Part shown: one piece after another, positions 33,566-38,029 of the stretch | Layout of the letters: each line of letters starts with the position of its first letter | How positions within the stretch are numbered: position 1 is the stretch's first letter | DNA from: Lachnospiraceae bacterium | GTDB lineage: Bacteria > Bacillota > Clostridia > Lachnospirales > Lachnospiraceae | Assembly (NCBI GenBank): GCA_021205385.1 | Contig: JAJPXQ010000033.1 | Coordinates: 1 to 38,029, forward strand | Reading direction: 5' to 3' | DNA: 38,029 bases | Translations under genes and position numbers: made by a program | Notes under the pieces: model-generated | Seen by the model: only the letters and a program-made list of their open reading frames with translations | Database searches by the model: none | What the model was told of the DNA's origin: nothing

Positions 33566-34504
33566 TTAAAGTCCCATCTGCTTTGCAACTTCCGCCGCGA
33601 AGTCCTCGTTCTTCTTCTCGAGACCTTCGCCGGTCTCGAAGCGGACGAAGCCTTTGATCGCGATATTCGCGCTGTTCGCCTTCGCAACCTGCGCCACGTA
33701 GGCGGATACGAGCTGCTTGCCATCCTCAGCCTTCACATAGACCTGGTCGAGCAGGCAGATTTCTTTGAGCTGCTTGTTCAGGCGCCCCATCACTGCGCCA
33801 TTGATTACCTTCTCCGGCTTGCCGGCCATCTTCGGGTCATTCTCGATCTGCGCCTTGATGATCTCAAGCTCGTGTGCCTTATAGGTCTCATCAACCTCGC
33901 TGTTATTCGTGTAGATCGGCTTTAAGGCCGCGACCTGCATCGCAAGGTTTTTCGCCATCTCACGGATCTCATCGTTGATCACATCGGTCTCGACGTCCAC
34001 GAGTACGCCGATCTTGCCGCCCATGTGGATATAGGAAGCGATGAAACCGTTCTGCTCCTCCATCTGCTGGAAGCGGCGGATCTTCATATTCTCACCGATC
34101 ACGGCGATCTGTGCTGCCAGTGCTTCGCCGACCGTTTTGCCCGGCTCAGCTGTCCACTCCTCTGTGAGGAAGGCCTCGACGTCCGCTGCCTTTGTCGTAA
34201 GAGCCTGCGCTGCAACCTGCGCCACATAGCCCTGGAACTTCTCGTTCTTCGCCACGAAGTCGGTCTCCGCGTTTACCTCTACGGCAACGGCCTTCTTTGC
34301 ATCCTCGCTGAGCGCGGTGGCAACAATGCCTTCCGCCGCGATGCGGCTTGCCTTCTTCTGCGCAGTGGCAAGGCCCTTCTCACGCAGAAAATCGACGGCC
34401 TCTTCCATATTTCCCTCGGTAGCGGTCAGGGCCTTCTTGCAGTCCATCATGCCCGCACCGGTCATCTCTCTTAATTCCTTTACCATTGCAGCTGTAATAG
34501 CCAT
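33566..34504 (-). CDS. tsf: Translation elongation factor Ts
   Basis: A 312-residue nucleotide-exchange factor for EF-Tu. The N-terminal UBA-like domain starts AITAAMVKELREMTGAGMMD and contains CKKALTATEGNMEEAVDFLR. The EF-Tu contact motif is NAETDFVAKNEKFQ. The coiled-coil/dimerisation region and a normal C-terminus follow. A strong AAGGAGGG lies nine bases before the ATG. It is the second gene of the rpsB-tsf operon, 21 bases after rpsB, and ends next to the bidirectional terminator. Confidence 0.97.
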   Translation of the reverse strand: MAITAAMVKELREMTGAGMMDCKKALTATEGNMEEAVDFLREKGLATAQKKASRIAAEGIVATALSEDAKKAVAVEVNAETDFVAKNEKFQGYVAQVAAQALTTKAADVEAFLTEEWTAEPGKTVGEALAAQIAVIGENMKIRRFQQMEEQNGFIASYIHMGGKIGVLVDVETDVINDEIREMAKNLAMQVAALKPIYTNNSEVDETYKAHELEIIKAQIENDPKMAGKPEKVINGAVMGRLNKQLKEICLLDQVYVKAEDGKQLVSAYVAQVAKANSANIAIKGFVRFETGEGLEKKNEDFAAEVAKQMGL

Positions 34505-34525
34505 ATTCTGAACCCTCCTTAAAGC

Positions 34526-35272
34526 TTATTCCTGCTCTTCGTATGCGGCGTCCTCTTCGTACTCCGCCTCTTCGGCATACTCCTCGGCCTCGCCCTGTCT
34601 CGCTTCCACAACGGCGTCCGCCATCTTGGAGACGATCAGCTTGACCGCACGGATCGCATCGTCATTGCCCGGGATCACATAGTCCAGCTCCTCCGGATCA
34701 CAGTTGGTATCGCAGATGCCGATCAGCGGGATGCCAAGGGAATGGGCTTCCTGTACGCAGATGTGCTCCTTCTTCGGATCGACCACGAAGATCGCGTCCG
34801 GAAGACGCTTCATATCGCGGATACCGTTCAGATTCTTCTGCAGCTTCTCAAGCTCTTTCCTGAGGGCGATGACTTCCTTCTTCGGCAGCACGTCGAAGGT
34901 GCCGTCCTGCTCCATCGCCTCGATCTGCTTCATACGCACGATACGGCTCTGGATCGTCTTGAAATTGGTAAGCATGCCGCCCAGCCATCTCTCGTTCACA
35001 TAGTACATGCCACAGCGCTCGGCCTCCGCCTGAATCGCATCCTGCGCCTGCTTCTTCGTGCCGACAAAGAGAATCGTGCCGCCCTGTGCGGTGATATCCG
35101 CGACAGCTCTGTAAGCCTCGTCAACCTTTACGACGGACTTCTGCAGGTCGATGATGTAGATGCTGTTACGCTCTGTGTAGATGTACTCCGCCATTTTGGG
35201 GTTCCATCTGCGGGTCTGATGTCCGAAGTGGACGCCGGCTTCTAACAGCTGTTTCATGGAAATTACGCTCAT
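34526..35272 (-). CDS. rpsB: 30S ribosomal protein S2
   Basis: A 248-residue S2 protein. Motifs include [62 protein letters not shown] and [13 protein letters not shown], followed by [15 protein letters not shown] repetitive acidic tail ([20 protein letters not shown]) extends the family core, as in many Clostridia. The in-frame ATG at 35287 is less likely, because GGAGG just after it is perfectly placed for the ATG at 35272. The operon has a strong promoter about 140 bases upstream and a structured leader. Confidence 0.97.
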   Translation of the reverse strand: MSVISMKQLLEAGVHFGHQTRRWNPKMAEYIYTERNSIYIIDLQKSVVKVDEAYRAVADITAQGGTILFVGTKKQAQDAIQAEAERCGMYYVNERWLGGMLTNFKTIQSRIVRMKQIEAMEQDGTFDVLPKKEVIALRKELEKLQKNLNGIRDMKRLPDAIFVVDPKKEHICVQEAHSLGIPLIGICDTNCDPEELDYVIPGNDDAIRAVKLIVSKMADAVVEARQGEAEEYAEEAEYEEDAAYEEQE

Positions 35273-35406
35273 TTTTTCTTCCTCCATTTTGGTTTTTCTT
35301 CCGCGGAGCCATCGCTTCCGGGAGAATCCTTATATGGACACCGCTCCCGAAATAGCCTCGCGTGATTTTTCGCGCAACTCAAGGCCGCCCGACTACCGGA
35401 CAGCCT
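35273..35406 (-). promoter_or_regulatory. Structured 5' leader of the rpsB-tsf mRNA
   Basis: From the predicted start near 35405, the leader is about 130 nt and holds several inverted repeats. AAGGC at the transcript 5' end pairs with GCCTT (plus-strand 35381-35385). CGGGAG (plus-strand 35344-35349) pairs with CTCCCG (35319-35324), enclosing a TCC/GGA inner stem. A CGCG pair lies between them. S2 operons are often controlled by S2 binding its own leader, so autoregulation is plausible. I do not recognise a named Rfam family here. Confidence 0.45.
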
Positions 35407-35411
35407 TGAAT

Positions 35412-35440
35412 ACTATAGCATAAGCAGCTTTGTGCGTCAA
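35412..35440 (-). promoter_or_regulatory. Promoter of the rpsB-tsf operon
   Basis: Read on the minus strand, TTGACG (35440-35435) and TATAGT (35417-35412) are separated by exactly 17 bases, close to the sigma-A consensus. It sits upstream of rpsB, as expected for a highly expressed ribosomal operon. Confidence 0.85.
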
Positions 35441-35556
35441 GGATTTTCTTCCTGCCCGGGCGGACTACCACAAATTTATTTACGATAAGTTCCCACCTGT
35501 GATACAAAATATGATAAAATAGCAGAAAACTACTGGATCGGGGAAGGGAGATACCC

Positions 35557-36324
35557 ATGCAGCAATATGAAAAGGCGCTTACGCTGTGGCGGCGGAAGGG
35601 AATCACGACGGAGGCGGAGCTTGCGGAGGCATTGAACGGGCAATGTATTGCTTACGCATATAACTCAGGGAAAATAGAAAACGAACGGGTTACCTGGCAC
35701 GACACAAGAGAAATTTTTGAGCATGACGGTGTGACCTCCTATACCGGTGATCTGCGAACTTTGTTTGAGATTCGAAACGAGAAGGAGGCCTATGAGTTTT
35801 TTCTGGCTTCCTTTGGTCAGCGGCATCCGATCGATGGGGCATTTATTAAGGAAATGCAGCGGCTTCTGACGCAGAACACTTACGATACGAGGCGATACCG
35901 GCTCGGAGAGCGTCCCGGCGAGTACAAGAAACATGATTTTGTGACTGGAAGGGAGGAGATTGGCGCTCCCTGGGAGGATGTCGCAGAGGAGATGGCGGAG
36001 CTTTTAGAGGAACTGCAGGAGTTTCCGGAGGAAAAGATCCTGATAGCAGCCGCATATTTTCACGTGAAGTTTGAGAATATTCATCCTTTTGCGGACGGGA
36101 ACGGCAGAACCGGGAGGCTGGTCATGAATTATCTGCTGGTGCTCCACAGTCATCCGCCCATCACCATTCATGAAGAAGATCGACGTGCTTATTATGAGGC
36201 TCTGGAGGCCTGGGACAGGGAACAGGCACTTTCTGTAATGTGCTCATTTCTGAAGGAGCAGACGGTCAAAACATGGGAGAAACAGATCGCGCGTGAGGAG
36301 CGCAGAAATGGAGGAGACTTTTGA
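35557..36324 (+). CDS. Fic family protein (class II, self-inhibited)
   Basis: A 255-residue Fic-fold enzyme, likely an AMP-transferase (AMPylase) acting on protein hydroxyl groups. The active site is complete: HPFADGNGRTGR at residues 176-187, with catalytic His, metal-binding Asp and both arginines. The N-terminal helix contains SGKIEN (37-42), matching the [S/T]xxxE[G/N] inhibitory motif. The inhibitor is therefore built in, which explains the lack of a separate antitoxin gene. The flap preceding the active site (RYRLGERPGEYKKHDFVTG) is also present. ATG 35557 follows GGGAAGGGAG at 35539-35548. The target is unknown. Its stop overlaps the next start (TGATG), so the two are co-expressed. Confidence 0.9.
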   Translation: MQQYEKALTLWRRKGITTEAELAEALNGQCIAYAYNSGKIENERVTWHDTREIFEHDGVTSYTGDLRTLFEIRNEKEAYEFFLASFGQRHPIDGAFIKEMQRLLTQNTYDTRRYRLGERPGEYKKHDFVTGREEIGAPWEDVAEEMAELLEELQEFPEEKILIAAAYFHVKFENIHPFADGNGRTGRLVMNYLLVLHSHPPITIHEEDRRAYYEALEAWDREQALSVMCSFLKEQTVKTWEKQIAREERRNGGDF

Positions 36325-36851
36325 TGCAGAAAATTCTGGTAGTTGTGGATATGCAGAATGATTTTATCGACGGTGCGCTCGGCACAAAGGAGGCTGTGGC
36401 GATCGTGCCGCGGGTGGCGGAGAAAATACGCAGTTTCCCGGGACGCGTGATTTTCACGAGGGACACGCATGAACAGAATTATATGGACACGCAGGAGGGG
36501 CAGAAGCTCCCGGTGCCGCACTGCATTCGCGGGACAGAGGGATGGCAGATTTGTTCCGAGCTCGCGGATTTCTGCAGGGAGGCTCCGATCGATAAGCCGA
36601 CCTTCGGCTCCGTGGAGCTGGGCGAATGGCTCCGGCTGGCGAATGAGCAGGAAGCGATCGAAAGAATCACGTTCGTGGGATTGTGCACGGATATCTGTGT
36701 GATCTCCAACGCGCTGCTCGCGAAAGCGTACCTGCCGGAGATCCCGATCACGGTCGACGCGTCCTGCTGCGCGGGCGTCACGCCGGAGAGTCACCAGAAC
36801 GCGCTGAACGCGATGAAGGTGTGCCAGATCGCGGTGGAGAATGAACGGTAG
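36324..36851 (+). CDS. pncA: Cysteine hydrolase, probable nicotinamidase
   Basis: A 175-residue isochorismatase-like hydrolase. The catalytic triad is Asp9 (VVVDMQNDF), Lys91 (IDKPTFGS) and Cys121 (GLCTDICV). Metal ligands match the pneumococcal nicotinamidase pattern: Asp47 and His49 in DTHEQN, Glu58, and His66 in VPHCIRGTEGW. This supports conversion of nicotinamide to nicotinate for NAD salvage, although other amide substrates are possible. The ATG at 36324 overlaps the Fic stop. Pairing a Fic AMP-transferase gene with an NAD-salvage gene may be chance. The stop lies two bases from that of the opposing LysR gene. Confidence 0.82.
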   Translation: MQKILVVVDMQNDFIDGALGTKEAVAIVPRVAEKIRSFPGRVIFTRDTHEQNYMDTQEGQKLPVPHCIRGTEGWQICSELADFCREAPIDKPTFGSVELGEWLRLANEQEAIERITFVGLCTDICVISNALLAKAYLPEIPITVDASCCAGVTPESHQNALNAMKVCQIAVENER

Positions 36852-36853
36852 AA

Positions 36854-37792
36854 TCACCACAATCTCTTCAGGCCAAAGTATGAATCGATTAAATCAAAGA
36901 AAGCATTTATAAAAGGCTCTTTACGTATGCCTTTTTTTAACAAAATGATTTCGGTGGATGAGATAGTTTTTTCTAATGGGATGTAAGTCACATTGGCCAT
37001 GGGCCTGAATTCTACGCTTGGATATCCGACAAAGCAGTATTTGTGCAGGTTCATGGCAATCTGACTGCAGGTTTCTATACTTGCTGTACGGCTGACATTT
37101 TTCAGCTCATATCCCATTTCCTGAAGCAGAAGCTCGCTCTGGGTTTTCTGCTTGGGTGTCGCGGAATAGAGCAGCAGAGGGAGATTGACGAGGACATCTA
37201 ATGGTATATACTCGTATTTTGCAAGTGGATCGTTTTTGGGGACCTGCAGGCAGAGCTCGTCCTCGTATAGAAAAAAGCAGTGGTAAAGAGAACTCAGCTT
37301 TTTTTTATAGAGATCCATATAATCAGCTATTTCATTTGTGAGGATAATTTCTGAAATTTCGTCAGTCTTCCTAAGTGACAGAAGGTAGTCGCGGATTTGG
37401 ACGCTTCCTTTTTTGTCAATTTCCAGATGTATGTTTGTGTAGCAGGGCAAAAGTGAATTGCATATGGATGTAACCAGTACCTCCAGGGCGGAGCAGCTTA
37501 TGATAGACACAGAGGTAAGGAATGTCGAGCCATGAGAGGGAATATGGAAGTACTGGTTCAGTGATTCTACGTCATCGAGGATTTTCTGTACCATGGAATA
37601 TGCCTGTTCTCCTTCCGCGGTGAGCTGCATGCCGGTACGCGACCGATGGAACAGAGTCGTGTTCCATTCTGTCTCAAGCTGCCTGATGGCCTTGCTCGCA
37701 TTTTGAGGAGAAGTATATAAAGCTTCGCCTGCCTTACGGACAGATCCGGTTTCCACGGTTTTACAGAATATATACAATTGTTCGAGACGCAT
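36854..37792 (-). CDS. LysR family transcriptional regulator
   Basis: A 312-residue regulator. The N-terminal winged helix-turn-helix (1-60) reads LYIFCKTVETGSVRKAGEAL, then SPQNASKAIRQLE and LFHRSRTGMQLTAEGE. The remainder is the effector-binding domain, with diverged sequence, so the ligand cannot be inferred. The gene is visibly richer in A and T than the rest of the window, suggesting later acquisition. It converges on the nicotinamidase gene with only two bases between stop codons and no terminator in the gap. AAAGGGG lies upstream of the ATG. The gene it controls may lie to the right, beyond the window. Confidence 0.9.
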   Translation of the reverse strand: MRLEQLYIFCKTVETGSVRKAGEALYTSPQNASKAIRQLETEWNTTLFHRSRTGMQLTAEGEQAYSMVQKILDDVESLNQYFHIPSHGSTFLTSVSIISCSALEVLVTSICNSLLPCYTNIHLEIDKKGSVQIRDYLLSLRKTDEISEIILTNEIADYMDLYKKKLSSLYHCFFLYEDELCLQVPKNDPLAKYEYIPLDVLVNLPLLLYSATPKQKTQSELLLQEMGYELKNVSRTASIETCSQIAMNLHKYCFVGYPSVEFRPMANVTYIPLEKTISSTEIILLKKGIRKEPFINAFFDLIDSYFGLKRLW

Positions 37793-37826
37793 GGAAATTC
37801 AACCCCTTTCCCCATTGTTATAATTC

Positions 37827-37855
37827 ATATTACCATCAGAACTCACGTGTGTCAA
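37827..37855 (-). promoter_or_regulatory. Promoter of the LysR gene
   Basis: On the minus strand, TTGACA (37855-37850) and TAATAT (37832-37827) are separated by 17 bases, a near-perfect sigma-A promoter ending about 35 bases before the start codon. Confidence 0.8.
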
Positions 37856-37872
37856 CTCATGGTTTACACGTG
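37844..37872. promoter_or_regulatory. Candidate LysR operator (inverted repeat)
   Basis: CACGTGT at 37844-37850 and its exact reverse complement ACACGTG at 37866-37872 are separated by 15 bases, giving 22-base spacing (two helical turns). The left arm touches the -35 box of the LysR promoter. LysR proteins usually bind such dyads to repress themselves and activate a divergent gene. Confidence 0.55.
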
Positions 37873-37898
37873 GATTGTTTTGGAGTGTTTAAAGTTGC

Positions 37899-37927
37899 TT
37901 TACGGAAAAATGCCTCCTTTTTATAAT
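37899..37927 (+). promoter_or_regulatory. Rightward promoter leading out of the window
   Basis: TTTACG at 37899-37904 and a perfect TATAAT at 37922-37927 have a 17-base spacer. The upstream edge lies 27 bases from the LysR inverted repeat, as expected for a divergent LysR-controlled promoter. No convincing gene starts in the remaining 100 bases. Confidence 0.5.
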
Positions 37928-38002
37928 ATTGTCATCAGGAGCCTGTGTGATGTAAAAATCAATTTTCAAAGAGGGGTAGTGTCAAGTAATCTATGAAAAA
38001 CC

Positions 38003-38023
38003 CGAGTCTAAAAAATAGGCTCG
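38003..38023. repeat. Hairpin at window end
   Basis: CGAGTCTA (38003-38010) and TAGGCTCG (38016-38023) pair over eight positions, with one G-T wobble, around AAAAA. It is preceded by GTGTCAAGTAATCTATG at 37980, which resembles from memory the outer end of some IS256-type elements. This is weak, and the window stops before any transposase. Confidence 0.3.
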
Positions 38024-38029
38024 AATGAA

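Noticed and set aside
35557-36324. The Fic gene as half of a toxin-antitoxin pair
   Set aside because: No small antitoxin gene lies next to it, and the inhibitory SGKIEN motif is in its own N-terminal helix.

Overview
The window looks like a chromosomal segment from a fairly GC-rich anaerobic Firmicute, most probably a Lachnospiraceae-type Clostridium. The evidence is the gene order (dgt-dnaG-rpoD-trmK-nif3 and priA-def-fmt-Zn protease-rsmB-rlmN-PP2C-PASTA kinase-rsgA-rpe-thiN), strong AGGAGG-type ribosome binding sites, many ATGA/TGATG stop-start overlaps, a meso-diaminopimelate type MurE and a PASTA-domain kinase. No genus can be named from the sequence alone. Most of it is core genome. I see no rRNA, tRNA, CRISPR array, prophage or complete insertion sequence.

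Layout. 1-1765: a PadR regulator with a palindromic candidate operator, coupled to a SEDS (FtsW/RodA)-like membrane protein that carries an N-terminal permease-prefix (HAAS-like) segment. 1857-3449: a DUF3298/RsiV-like lipoprotein, followed by a terminator. 3546-8082: a promoter and a tightly packed run of a GH13 isoamylase-like protein that has lost its catalytic residues, a DUF5662 protein, LrgA, LrgB and a dGTPase-like HD hydrolase. 8101-12529: dnaG, rpoD, trmK and a Nif3-like protein. 12549-15605: a TGS-domain nucleoside kinase, a PAP2-type membrane phosphatase and exodeoxyribonuclease III. 15613-16949: the RNase P RNA with a clear promoter, followed within about 23 nt by a variant carbamate kinase.

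16976-30127 is one long same-strand run: murE, priA, def, fmt, a membrane zinc protease, rsmB, rlmN, PP2C phosphatase, PASTA Ser/Thr kinase, rsgA, rpe and thiN. It joins cell-wall synthesis, replication restart, protein N-terminus processing, rRNA modification and wall-responsive phosphorylation. 30132-33504 is a two-component system with a secreted protein of four PepSY-like repeats. A direct repeat (TCTAAT-N5-TCTAAT) just upstream of that gene's -10 box is a plausible binding site for the response regulator. A bidirectional terminator separates it from the leftward rpsB-tsf operon, which has a strong promoter and a structured leader. 35557-36851 encodes a class II Fic protein (self-inhibitory motif present) and a nicotinamidase-like hydrolase. 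A visibly AT-richer LysR regulator reads toward them, with a near-consensus promoter overlapped by an inverted repeat. The last ~130 bases hold a rightward promoter and a hairpin that may mark the edge of another element.

The items most worth following up are the catalytically dead GH13 protein and its operon, the PadR/SEDS-like pair with a Glu where the family has its essential Asp, the two-component/PepSY unit, and the RNase P RNA-carbamate kinase junction. None of these is shown here to be an undescribed system. They are leads from motif reading, done without database searches.
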